Shown: positions 1-7,341 of the stretch, piece after piece | How the letters are laid out: each line of letters starts with the position of its first letter | Position numbering within the stretch: the stretch's first letter is position 1 | NCBI GenBank assembly: GCA_002305635.1 | Contig: DBPR01000008.1 | Location: forward strand, 43,167 to 107,166 | Length of the DNA: 64,000 bases | Reading direction: 5' to 3' | DNA from: Anaerolineaceae bacterium UBA1415 | GTDB lineage: Bacteria > Chloroflexota > Anaerolineae > Anaerolineales > Anaerolineaceae | Translations under genes and position numbers: made by a program | The notes under the pieces: model-generated | The model's database searches: none | Seen by the model: only the letters and a program-made list of their open reading frames with translations | Told to the model about the DNA's origin: nothing

Positions 1-28
1 CGTGAGAGTTCAAATCTCTCCTTCGGCA
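1..28 (+). tRNA. tRNA-Leu, 3' part only
   Basis: The window opens inside a tRNA gene. A T-arm with a 5-bp stem (4-8 with 16-20) and the loop TTCAAAT is followed by a 7-nt acceptor strand CTTCGGC (21-27) and discriminator A at 28. The implied 5' acceptor strand GCCGAAG and the preceding CGTG are typical of tRNA-Leu; the anticodon lies outside the window, so the identity is inferred. CCA is not encoded. Confidence 0.8.
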
Positions 29-30
29 CA

Positions 31-57
31 AAACCTCCAATCCCGGAGGTTTTTTTA
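31..57 (+). terminator. Rho-independent terminator of the tRNA
   Basis: The stem AAACCTCC (31-38) pairs with GGAGGTTT (45-52) around a 6-nt loop and runs into a T-rich tail. It lies directly behind the tRNA. Confidence 0.85.
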
Positions 58-524
58 TTCCGATCAATGATCACAATTCCACCTTTACAAAAAAAATCTT
101 GATATATTCCCAACGGATAAACTTCTCATTGGATAAACCACAACCTAAAATAAAAGGCCGACAACCACATTCCTATGGATTATCGGCTATGCGTCTTTGC
201 GTCTGGCTCTTCAATAATTGATATATTTAGTTGTCTTACCTTAATTAAGGTTTCCTGTTTGCACTTCGGACAGAATAGCAGTTAGTTTTTAAATATTTTA
301 TCCTTACGTTTCAATCGCGTTTTATTCTTGCAAAAAGAGCACAATATCTATCTGATTTCTGCCCAAAAATCGCCCCAGCGCTGTATTCTTCCTTCCTAAA
401 TCGTATAACAACCTATCTGTTTTTTGTTGCTTCATTTTACTCAATTTAACTTGTTCATCGAATATTGTTTTACAGTTTCAAGTTCGTCTTTTTTATGTTA
501 CCAAATATCCATTGCTTTTTGTTT
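58..524. other. AT-rich intergenic stretch, no gene seen
   Basis: No convincing ORF lies here. The DNA is markedly AT-rich, like the three genes that follow, and unlike the rest of the window. The only structure seen is the hairpin at 147-188. No copy of the tRNA 3' end was found here or near 2.6 kb, so there is no visible attachment-site duplication. Confidence 0.6.
147..188 (-). terminator. Probable terminator of the PadR operon
   Basis: Read on the minus strand, GCCGATAA-t-CC (187-177) pairs with GGTTGTCGGC (166-157), with one bulge and a G-U pair, and is followed by CTTTTATTTT. It lies about 330 nt past the last gene of the minus-strand operon, which is long for a terminator, so the link to that operon is inferred. 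Confidence 0.5.
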
Positions 525-1343
525 TTATCGGAATATCTTCCTGATAAATGCCTTCAGAAAAATGCATGTTGGTATCGCAATAAGATAAATAACCAAAATG
601 ATAGTATTTGGTATCATATTAACGCTTCCGTTATGAAGCTGCTCCACAAATTCATAACTACTAAAAACTCTTGTAAATATCCCAAGTAATAATATGAACA
701 CTATTGTAATTATCAAAGGCAACAAATATGTGCTGATACTTCGGTTTGATTTAGGTTTATTAGAAGTCGGTATCACAATAAAGGAAACAAAAAAGATAAC
801 TACAAGCAAACCAACATCAATTCTTGTCGAGAAGAAGTTTTCCCCTATGTTTTCAAGCCATAAAACACCGTTTGCTAACAATATAAAAATAATTGAAAAT
901 ATTATTCCATCCAATAATGTCAATAGTACTATTCGTTCTGGTAGTAGATAGGACTTTATGATATTTTCAGCAAAATCAACTGGGTTATTGACAACATTAT
1001 CGGCAGTTTTTCCTGCTTCTTGAGCTGAAATGAGCATATCAAGAATATCATCTTTGATTTCTTTCTTGCTATCGTTTGAAATCTGTGAATTCATAACGAT
1101 ATCCCGAATAGTTTCGTACTTCTGATAATACTCACTATTAAGCATTTTTTCATATTTCCCTTTTTGAATCTTAAAAAGGTATACTGCCAGGATGGCTAAA
1201 AGGCTGATTACCATAACAGGCACACTATATAACCAAAATTTGGAATTCGATTGGCTGAGGCTTGGTGCGCAGATAATCCCAATAATCAGGCACAAAGCTA
1301 TTGCAATTGAACAAAGTATGATGAACTTATCCCGTTTAGTCAT
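525..1343 (-). CDS. Membrane protein with DUF1048-like helical domain
   Basis: About 272 residues. Two N-terminal membrane segments are followed by a charged helical region (roughly 65-130) with the pattern YYQKYETIRDIV...ILDMLISAQEAGK...VDF, which resembles DUF1048/DUF1700 domains often encoded beside PadR regulators. Four further hydrophobic segments follow. I chose the second ATG (1343): GGAGG at 1353-1357 is 9 nt from it but touches the upstream ATG at 1352. The start overlaps the padR stop in ATGACTAA, so the two are probably translationally coupled. The function is unknown. The gene is strongly AT-rich like its two partners. Confidence 0.8.
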   Translation of the reverse strand: MTKRDKFIILCSIAIALCLIIGIICAPSLSQSNSKFWLYSVPVMVISLLAILAVYLFKIQKGKYEKMLNSEYYQKYETIRDIVMNSQISNDSKKEIKDDILDMLISAQEAGKTADNVVNNPVDFAENIIKSYLLPERIVLLTLLDGIIFSIIFILLANGVLWLENIGENFFSTRIDVGLLVVIFFVSFIVIPTSNKPKSNRSISTYLLPLIITIVFILLLGIFTRVFSSYEFVEQLHNGSVNMIPNTIILVIYLIAIPTCIFLKAFIRKIFR

Positions 1344-1665
1344 TTTTATCATCCTCCATAATTTTATCGACTATATTTTTTATCCTATCCCATGTATCTT
1401 GAAAATCATTCAAGCTTTTCTTTCCTTTATTCGTCAACGAATAGTACTTCCTTGTGGGGCCATAGGGGGAAGGTCTTTTATCTATCTTTAGAAGCCCTTT
1501 GTTTTGAAGTCTTGTTAGTATGGGATATACCGTTGCTTCATTGACGTCAAATCCGACATTGCATAACATTTCTACCGTTTTATAACCATACGTTTCTTCT
1601 TGTTCAAGAATTTTTAAAATACAACCCTCCAAAATCCCTTTGACAATTTGAGTATCATTATTCAT
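1336..1665 (-). CDS. PadR-family transcriptional regulator
   Basis: 109 residues, the size of a minimal PadR protein. The winged helix is clear: ILEGCILKILEQEETYGYK, then NEATVYPILTRLQNKGLL as recognition helix, then the wing PTRKYYSLTNKG, and a short C-terminal dimerisation helix. The ATG at 1665 has GGAGG at 1673-1677, 7 nt away; an upstream in-frame start at 1689 would overlap the preceding gene. It sits between the YhfC-like gene (29 nt upstream) and the DUF1048-like gene (overlapping). PadR proteins usually repress their own operon; the palindrome at 2519-2537 is the likely site here, by inference. Confidence 0.9.
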   Translation of the reverse strand: MNNDTQIVKGILEGCILKILEQEETYGYKTVEMLCNVGFDVNEATVYPILTRLQNKGLLKIDKRPSPYGPTRKYYSLTNKGKKSLNDFQDTWDRIKNIVDKIMEDDKND

Positions 1666-1694
1666 CAATTCGCCTCCAGCACATAACATTTCCT

Positions 1695-2507
1695 TTAAAC
1701 CAATTCGTTGTTTTCATCTTTGCTTTTCGCTAACATCGACGGTTTAATAACTAACGAATAAACCAACAGAGCAATACCAATAGCTAATACACAAGCAGCT
1801 CCTTCAACAAGATAAACATTATCAATTATTTTTTTCTCATACAGTACCGCTACAATTCCGAGTATTGAATGTAACCCAACGGCTAAAAAATAAAAACTCC
1901 ACTTTTTAGATGTAACAGCTCTCAAAACTAACAAAGACAAGGAAATTTGAATAATTAATGAAAAAAAACGTTCTACGCCTCCCATGAGAAACTGTAGCGG
2001 CATTGCGCTGATCAAGGTATTAATCAAATTAGCGGGTACGGATGCGATATTTTTACTTGCACCTGTGTTGATCATTACTGAAACGAATAAATTCAATGCT
2101 GCTGGTAGCCCTCCAAAGAGAATCGCTTCAATGCCGCCATGTCCCAAACCATGGCTAATACCTGTATTCAAACTCTCATCTTCTTTAACATGCAACAAGT
2201 ACTTAAAACCAATTAATCTGGCTGTTTCTTCAAAAATTCCAGCCACTATTCCAAAATATAGTAAATACAAAACTGGATTTTTATATATTTCTGAGTTTTG
2301 TGGAGAAGAACCAAAAATAAAAAAATGCAGAATTTGTTCCAAAACCAGCACAAAGACAATAAAAAGCGCTGCTCCATACAAAAGTGCTCTAATATTTAGC
2401 TTCCCACTCTTTTTAAGATAAATGATCCCTGCGACTGGGACTCCGGTAGCAAGAATAAAAGAGATTGCCATAAACAGTATTGATAAAAGTCCTACTTTTC
2501 CTAACAT
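1695..2507 (-). CDS. YhfC-like intramembrane metalloprotease
   Basis: 270 residues with about seven hydrophobic segments. The YhfC (PF10086) signature is visible: FEETARLIGF near residue 95, with the EExxR pattern of CPBP/PrsW-type membrane proteases, and GISHGLGHGGIEA near residue 115, supplying histidines for a metal site. It is the first gene of the AT-rich operon, with AGGAG 6 nt before the ATG and a consensus promoter at 2544-2573. Substrate unknown. Together with PadR and the DUF1048-like protein it resembles a Firmicutes-type module, which, with the base composition, suggests horizontal transfer. Confidence 0.8.
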   Translation of the reverse strand: MLGKVGLLSILFMAISFILATGVPVAGIIYLKKSGKLNIRALLYGAALFIVFVLVLEQILHFFIFGSSPQNSEIYKNPVLYLLYFGIVAGIFEETARLIGFKYLLHVKEDESLNTGISHGLGHGGIEAILFGGLPAALNLFVSVMINTGASKNIASVPANLINTLISAMPLQFLMGGVERFFSLIIQISLSLLVLRAVTSKKWSFYFLAVGLHSILGIVAVLYEKKIIDNVYLVEGAACVLAIGIALLVYSLVIKPSMLAKSKDENNELV

Positions 2508-2518
2508 AAACGTCTCCT

Positions 2519-2537
2519 ATGCATTACATAATAGCAT
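2519..2537 (-). promoter_or_regulatory. Palindrome at predicted transcription start; possible PadR operator
   Basis: ATGCATTA (2519-2526), 2 nt, then TAAT-a-GCAT (2529-2537): an 8-bp inverted repeat with one bulged base. It begins at the predicted transcription start of the promoter at 2544-2573 and reaches the Shine-Dalgarno region. AATGCATAG recurs inside the promoter spacer. Assignment to PadR is inference. Confidence 0.45.
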
Positions 2538-2543
2538 GGATTT

Positions 2544-2573
2544 ATTATACTAACAGCTACTATGCATTGTCAA
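2544..2573 (-). promoter_or_regulatory. Sigma-70 promoter of the YhfC/PadR operon
   Basis: On the minus strand TTGACA (2573-2568), an 18-nt spacer and TATAAT (2549-2544). Both hexamers match consensus exactly. Confidence 0.85.
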
Positions 2574-2691
2574 GTAGTTTGATGAAATTTTTTCCGTTAT
2601 GATTTATTTAGACAATTCCACCCGTATTTTCCCACACAAAAATGGTACAATTGTTGCACATAATCTGCTATCATTTATCTGGACTTGTCGT

Positions 2692-3105
2692 ATGAAAGAC
2701 CTGTGGGAAAAAATCAAAAAAATCAACTGGCTCAACCGTCAGGTTATCACGATCATCGTTATCGTCATTTTGGTCTTCCTGATGATGGATTTCAATAACC
2801 GTATGACCACCATGATCCGCCTCAACAACGATGAAGCCGTGCTCCAGACGCGCATCGCCCAGGTTCAGGCGACCCAGGTCAAGCTGGAAGACGAGATCGC
2901 CTATGCCAATTCAGATCTCGCCCTCGAAGAATGGGCTCGGGAGAGTAACCGCATGATCAAAGAAGGCGATCATCCCATCATCCTTCTGCAGCCAGGCGAT
3001 TACGTTCCCCAGCCAACGCCCATCCCCCCGCGCGAAGTCATCATCCGCACCAGACTCGAGATCTGGAAGGAACTTCTCTTCGGAGACTCTCTTCCAACTC
3101 CATAA
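2692..3105 (+). CDS. FtsB/DivIC-like septum formation initiator
   Basis: 137 residues from the ATG at 2692. A short charged N-terminus is followed by one membrane helix (about 18-37), a coiled coil (about 40-75), then EEWARESNRMIKEGDHPIIL, which matches the region after the coiled coil in DivIC/FtsB proteins, and a Pro-rich tail. Such proteins bridge divisome components on the outer face of the membrane. I prefer this start over the in-frame ATG at 2599 because the extra 31 residues are not domain-like and would cover the promoter region (TGG-TACAAT, 2644-2651). The family is diverse, so the name is moderately sure. Confidence 0.65.
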   Translation: MKDLWEKIKKINWLNRQVITIIVIVILVFLMMDFNNRMTTMIRLNNDEAVLQTRIAQVQATQVKLEDEIAYANSDLALEEWARESNRMIKEGDHPIILLQPGDYVPQPTPIPPREVIIRTRLEIWKELLFGDSLPTP

Positions 3106-3148
3106 AGCAAAGCACGTAACAAAAAACGTTTCAACACCCTAATCAGGG

Positions 3149-3154
3149 TATAAT
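3149..3154 (+). promoter_or_regulatory. -10 box, nearly leaderless start for the MazG-like gene
   Basis: TATAAT ends 9 nt before the ATG at 3164 and there is no Shine-Dalgarno between them. The transcript would begin within about 3 nt of the start codon. Confidence 0.65.
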
Positions 3155-3163
3155 CATCGGGTT

Positions 3164-3493
3164 ATGGACATCAAAGAATTAACGGCCAAAATGAACCAGT
3201 TGGTTGAGCATCACGGTTGGTATGACCCTGACTCCCACAAAGCCCAGTTGCCCCGCAACCTGGCAATTTCCTTATCCCTGGAAGCGGCAGAGGTTTTGGA
3301 GCATTTTCAATGGTCCGAAAACATTGCTGATGAAAAGGCTTTTGCAGGGGAATTAGCTGATGTCGCACTTTACCTGCTGCAACTGGCCAGCGTCAGCGGC
3401 ATCAACCTTGAACAAGCCATTTTGGACAAGATCAACCAAAACTGGGATCGGATCTGGCCCAATGAGCAGAAAGAAACGGAGCAAAGCGCATGA
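3164..3493 (+). CDS. MazG-like nucleotide pyrophosphohydrolase
   Basis: 109 residues, the size of single-domain MazG/RS21-C6-like enzymes that hydrolyse (d)NTPs to the monophosphate and pyrophosphate. The all-alpha domain shows LSLEAAEVLEHFQW (about 37-50), with the acidic residues of the first metal-binding helix, and ELADVALYLLQLA (about 64-76), the matching ELADV-YLL helix. The stop overlaps the next start in ATGA (3490-3493), so it is co-translated with the LOG-family gene. The substrate cannot be read from the sequence; noncanonical or pool-excess nucleotides are usual in the family. Confidence 0.85.
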   Translation: MDIKELTAKMNQLVEHHGWYDPDSHKAQLPRNLAISLSLEAAEVLEHFQWSENIADEKAFAGELADVALYLLQLASVSGINLEQAILDKINQNWDRIWPNEQKETEQSA

Positions 3494-4044
3494 TCATTTC
3501 AGTTTTTGGGTCCGCTTCCCCTACCCCTGAACAAAAACTCTATCAGGACGCCCTTGAACTGGGGCGACTGCTCGGTCAATCCGGTTTTGATGTCATGACT
3601 GGCGGCTATTGCGGCACGATGGAAGCTGTTTCCCGCGGCGCCAGCGAGGCTGGCGTGGACGTGATCGGGGTCGCCTGCCGCCAGATCGAAGATTATCGTC
3701 CGGTCGGGCCCAACGCCTGGGTCAAGACCTTGCATACCACCGATACGCTTTCAGAACGCATTGAATATCTGACCACCCATGCCGATGCCTATCTTGCCCT
3801 GCCTGGTGGGATCGGCACCCTGGCCGAGATCGCGATGGTCTTCAACAAAATGGTCATCAACGCCATCCCTTCCCAAACCTTGATCCTGATCGGCGAGGGT
3901 TGGAAAGAGACCATCGAAGCTTTCATCGCTGGACAAGCTGAAAACGTCAATGAGCGCACCCGAACGCTCCCCCAATACGCGAAAGACCCGCAGGAAGCGG
4001 TTAAACTACTTATTAATTCACTCGAGGAGAAGCAAAATGGATGA
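3490..4044 (+). CDS. LOG-family Rossmann protein (TIGR00730-like)
   Basis: 184 residues. N-terminal VFGSASP and FDVMTGGYCGTMEA form the first nucleotide-binding segments, and LALPGGIGTLAEI (about residues 97-109) is the PGGxGTxxE signature of LOG/lysine-decarboxylase-like proteins. Family members release cytokinin-like free bases from nucleoside monophosphates by N-glycosidic cleavage. Next to a nucleotide pyrophosphohydrolase this suggests nucleotide salvage or clean-up. It overlaps the gene before (ATGA) and the one after (8 nt), a tight operon. Confidence 0.85.
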   Translation: MIISVFGSASPTPEQKLYQDALELGRLLGQSGFDVMTGGYCGTMEAVSRGASEAGVDVIGVACRQIEDYRPVGPNAWVKTLHTTDTLSERIEYLTTHADAYLALPGGIGTLAEIAMVFNKMVINAIPSQTLILIGEGWKETIEAFIAGQAENVNERTRTLPQYAKDPQEAVKLLINSLEEKQNG

Positions 4045-5467
4045 GAAGAAACTCCCTTCACAAGCAGAAAATTTTTCAGACTGGTACAACCAGCTGGTTT
4101 TAAGAGCCGAACTGGCGGACTATTCGCCGGTACGCGGCTGCATGGTCGTGCGCCCATACGGCTGGGCGCTTTGGGAGAACATCCAGAAAGCGCTCGACAA
4201 ACGCTTTAAGGAAACCGGTCACGTCAACGCCGCTTTCCCGCTCTTCATTCCCCAAAGTTTTATGACCAAAGAAAAAGAGCACGTCGAAGGCTTTTCGCCC
4301 GAATTAGCCGTCGTCACCCACGGCGGCGGTCAGGAACTGGAAGAACCCCTCGTGGTTCGCCCAACCTCCGAGACCATCATTGGCACGATGTACGCCAAAT
4401 GGATCCAAAGCTATCGCGACCTGCCCATCCTGATCAACCAATGGGCCAATGTCGTTCGCTGGGAAATGCGCACCAGGCTGTTTTTGCGCACGCTGGAATT
4501 CTACTGGCAGGAAGGTCACACCGCCCACGCCACCGCGCAGGAAGCGGAAGAACATACCAAGCGGATGCTCGACGTCTACACCGATTTCGCGATGAACGAA
4601 GCCGCGATCCCCGTCATCCCAGGCCAGAAATCCGCATCAGAAAAATTTGCCGGAGCCAGCGCGACCTACTCGATCGAAGCCATGATGGGCGATACCAAGG
4701 CCCTGCAGGCCGGTACCTCCCACTTTTTGGGGCAAAACTTCGCCGAGGCGTTCGACATCAAATATCTGGATGAAAACAACCAGCTGCAATATTGCTGGAC
4801 AACGTCTTTTGGCGTTTCAACCCGCTTCATCGGCGCCATCATCATGACCCACGGTGACGATCAGGGTCTGATCCTGCCCCCCAATCTGGCCCCATACCAG
4901 GTTGTGATCGTACCCATTTACCGTAAGGAAGACGAAAAAGCCAGGGTGATGGAAGTCGTTCGCCAGATCGAAAAAGGTCTTAAAGATTTTCGCGTCAAGG
5001 TTGACGATCGCGATGACCTCACCCCGGGTTTCAAATTTAACGACTGGGAACTGAAGGGCGTGCCTTTGCGCATCGAGATCGGCCCCAAGGATATTGAAAA
5101 AGGTACCTTGGCCCTGGCTCGTCGGGACATCCCCGGCAAGGCTGGCAAGACCTTCATCCCGATGGAAGGTTACGTCCAGGCAGTTGGCGATATGCTCGAT
5201 GCCATTCAAGCCAATCTATTGGTCAAAGCCACCAAATTCCGCGATGAGCACATCTTTGAGGTTGCAGATTATGAGACCTTCAAGGATGTGGTCGAGAATC
5301 AGGGCTGGGCTTTGGGCTGGTGGTACGATGACGCTGAGAACGAAGCCAAGGTCAAGGAAGACACCCGCGCCACGCTGCGTGTCTTCGCGGCTTCCGAAGG
5401 CGAAGGCACCTGCTTCTTCAGCGGAAAGAAGACCAACAAAAAGGCCTACTTCGCCAAAGCTTACTAA
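4037..5467 (+). CDS. proS: Prolyl-tRNA synthetase, short (archaeal/type 3) form
   Basis: 476 residues; charges tRNA-Pro with proline. The class II core is present: RPTSETIIGTMYAKW, motif 2 RWEMRTRLFLRTLEFYWQEGH, then motif 3 GVSTRFIGAIIMTHGDDQG with its arginine. The anticodon-binding domain follows (about 285-390), and the extreme C-terminus has the FSGKK...KAYFAKAY end of type 3 enzymes. There is no INS editing insertion as in the long bacterial form. The ATG at 4037 has GAGGAG just upstream and overlaps the LOG gene stop (ATGGATGA). An in-frame ATG at 3950 lies inside the LOG gene and was rejected. Confidence 0.95.
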   Translation: MDEKKLPSQAENFSDWYNQLVLRAELADYSPVRGCMVVRPYGWALWENIQKALDKRFKETGHVNAAFPLFIPQSFMTKEKEHVEGFSPELAVVTHGGGQELEEPLVVRPTSETIIGTMYAKWIQSYRDLPILINQWANVVRWEMRTRLFLRTLEFYWQEGHTAHATAQEAEEHTKRMLDVYTDFAMNEAAIPVIPGQKSASEKFAGASATYSIEAMMGDTKALQAGTSHFLGQNFAEAFDIKYLDENNQLQYCWTTSFGVSTRFIGAIIMTHGDDQGLILPPNLAPYQVVIVPIYRKEDEKARVMEVVRQIEKGLKDFRVKVDDRDDLTPGFKFNDWELKGVPLRIEIGPKDIEKGTLALARRDIPGKAGKTFIPMEGYVQAVGDMLDAIQANLLVKATKFRDEHIFEVADYETFKDVVENQGWALGWWYDDAENEAKVKEDTRATLRVFAASEGEGTCFFSGKKTNKKAYFAKAY

Positions 5468-5486
5468 CATTCTTAGTTCCGAATAC

Positions 5487-5522
5487 AAACAGGCATGGTT
5501 TTTGACTATGCCTGTTTTTTTA
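5487..5522 (+). terminator. Terminator after proS
   Basis: AAACAGGCAT (5487-5496) pairs with ATGCCTGTTT (5508-5517), followed by a T run. It ends the septum/MazG/LOG/proS group. A second small hairpin (TTGCCC 5566-5571 with GGGCAA 5578-5583) lies just downstream. Confidence 0.9.
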
Positions 5523-5654
5523 AACCCTTACCAAACCAATCATTCCCGTAGAGCGTGATTAAAAATTGCCCAAAAAAGGGCAACTTCAATCATGACCTTG
5601 TCATGTATTCTACAACCTTCTATCCTGGACAAAACCTTCTTATCCCTTTCCGCT

Positions 5655-5660
5655 TATAAT
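5655..5660 (+). promoter_or_regulatory. -10 box, leaderless start of the AlkD-like gene
   Basis: TATAAT ends 6 nt before the ATG at 5667, with no Shine-Dalgarno. Confidence 0.7.
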
Positions 5661-5666
5661 TCAACC

Positions 5667-6485
5667 ATGACAGCGATCGATCTTACCAGGCTCGAAAAGC
5701 AAATCGAAGCATTGCTTCTTCTCGCGGATGATCCGCGGGCTTTTCAGGCCGAATTCCACGACATCCTTGGGTTTTACCACCGCTATTCCCATCGCAAACA
5801 CAAGGACAGCCTGCCAAAGAGCTTCATGCGCCAGTACGATCTGCCCGAGAAAGTGCTGCCATCCCTGCAAAACAGGCTAAAAAGGATCCAGCCCGAGCTG
5901 ATCCTCCCGCTGGCGCGCCAACTTTGGCAGGACGACTATTTTGAAGCCAAAGACACCGCGGTGACTATGCTGGGCTTCCTGCCGCCCGATCATAACGAAG
6001 AGGTGCTTGAACAGATCCTTCAATGGCTGGATGAGCCGCTTGACCGTGCCATTATCGAGTCGATCTTCACCAGGGGCATCAAAACGCTGAGCCAAAACGA
6101 TCCCCAACTTTGGCAGGACGAGGTCAACAAACTCCTGTTGAGTGAGCGAACCCAGCGGCGCAAAATGGGGCTGCTTGCCCTGGCAAAGATCATCCCCGAT
6201 TGCCAGTCTGACAGCCTGCCTGCTTATTTCAGTTGGATGCGGCCTTTCCTGATCAGCCCTGACCAAAGCCTGGATAACAATATGAAGCCTGTCGTGGCTG
6301 CCCTGGCAGAGCGCTCCAACCAGGAAACGGCCTATCTGCTGCGCGAAATTCTGACTGACAGCAACGATATCGAGGTCGGCCGCCGCTTCAGACACTATCT
6401 TGAGTTTTTTGAAGGAGATAGTTACGAAAGATTATTGGACGCGATCAAAAAGCAGGTGATCCTCCCTCGCACTAAAATAGATTGA
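5667..6485 (+). CDS. AlkD-like alpha-helical (HEAT-type) repeat protein
   Basis: 272 residues from the ATG at 5667. The protein is all helical. The central part (about 95-195), with LWQDDYFEAKDTAVTMLG and LWQDEVNKLLLSERTQRRK, resembles the DNA alkylation repeat fold: Trp at the start of a helix pair, then RR before the next helix. AlkD-type enzymes excise bulky or charged alkylated bases, but I cannot confirm the catalytic Asp, so a plain HEAT-repeat adaptor is possible. The ATG was chosen because TATAAT sits 6 nt before it; a longer frame from 5592 would put the promoter inside the gene. The next gene starts 1 nt after the stop. Confidence 0.65.
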   Translation: MTAIDLTRLEKQIEALLLLADDPRAFQAEFHDILGFYHRYSHRKHKDSLPKSFMRQYDLPEKVLPSLQNRLKRIQPELILPLARQLWQDDYFEAKDTAVTMLGFLPPDHNEEVLEQILQWLDEPLDRAIIESIFTRGIKTLSQNDPQLWQDEVNKLLLSERTQRRKMGLLALAKIIPDCQSDSLPAYFSWMRPFLISPDQSLDNNMKPVVAALAERSNQETAYLLREILTDSNDIEVGRRFRHYLEFFEGDSYERLLDAIKKQVILPRTKID

Positions 6486-6486
6486 A

Positions 6487-7293
6487 ATGAAAACCCGCCC
6501 AAACCACCTTTTCATACCTCTCATTTTCATGCTTTTTTTCATGAGCGGATGCGGCAACGAACCCGAAACCAGGCTGGAAACAACTCCTCCAACCGAACCC
6601 ATCCCAACCGCGACCGCGACAACGCTCCCAAGCCCAACGCCTGAACCCAGCCCCTTGATTACGCCAACACAAACGCTGGAATTCACTCCAACAACCAGCA
6701 CTCCTCTGCCAACAGCGACAACGCCAGCAAGCTATCCGGAAAGCCACTTCATCCCATACGTGACTGGTCACAGCCAGGTCTACGAGTTGGGCTGCGAAGC
6801 CAGCGCGAGTGTTGATTGGGCCAATTATTTCGGCGTCACGATCTACGAATCCACCTTTCAGGCTTCTTTGCCCCTCTCGGACAACCCGGATTACGGCTAT
6901 GTTGGCGTCGTTACCACCGATGCCTGGGGGCAGATCCCGCCCTATGCTTACGGCGTTCATGCCGAACCCATTGCCGAAGCCTTACGAGCCTACGGACTGC
7001 CCGCGCTGGCGGTACGCGGTTACACGCTTGAAGAGGTCAGGCAAAAGCTTTCTGAAAACAAGCCCATCATTGTCTGGGTGATCGGCAATATGGTCTACAG
7101 CGAGCCAGTCGAGTATGTTGACCAACAGGGGCGTGTCGCCATCGTCGCGCCATTTCAACACGTTGTCATCCTGACCGGCTACAACGAAACCCACATCCGT
7201 TACATGAACAACGGCAAATATTACGAAACGCCCAATGAAGTATTCCTGACCTCCTGGGGCGTTTTAGGTAATATGGCAGTGATTTACGAATAA
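6487..7293 (+). CDS. Lipoprotein with C39-like cysteine peptidase domain
   Basis: 268 residues. A signal peptide ends in the lipobox MSGC (Cys about 22), a Thr/Pro-rich linker follows (about 30-80), then a papain-like C39_2 domain: ELGCEASA carries the nucleophile Cys (about 101), and FQHVVILTGYN the catalytic His (about 227). It is expected to be anchored outside the membrane and to cut peptides or bind them; the target is unknown. It begins 1 nt after the AlkD-like gene, so they are co-transcribed. Confidence 0.8.
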   Translation: MKTRPNHLFIPLIFMLFFMSGCGNEPETRLETTPPTEPIPTATATTLPSPTPEPSPLITPTQTLEFTPTTSTPLPTATTPASYPESHFIPYVTGHSQVYELGCEASASVDWANYFGVTIYESTFQASLPLSDNPDYGYVGVVTTDAWGQIPPYAYGVHAEPIAEALRAYGLPALAVRGYTLEEVRQKLSENKPIIVWVIGNMVYSEPVEYVDQQGRVAIVAPFQHVVILTGYNETHIRYMNNGKYYETPNEVFLTSWGVLGNMAVIYE

Positions 7294-7326
7294 AAAACAG
7301 CCTGGTTGAAGAACCAGGCTGTTTTC
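7294..7326. terminator. Bidirectional terminator between convergent genes
   Basis: A 14-bp perfect stem (AAAACAGCCTGGTT 7294-7307 with AACCAGGCTGTTTT 7312-7325) has a 4-nt loop and T-rich ends on both strands. It separates the C39-like gene from the convergent pyrophosphatase gene. Confidence 0.9.
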
Positions 7327-7341
7327 ACTCCCAACAACAAT

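Noticed and set aside
1..2640. tRNA-flanked genomic island with att duplication
   Set aside because: No second copy of the tRNA 3' end and no integrase were found; only the composition argument remains.
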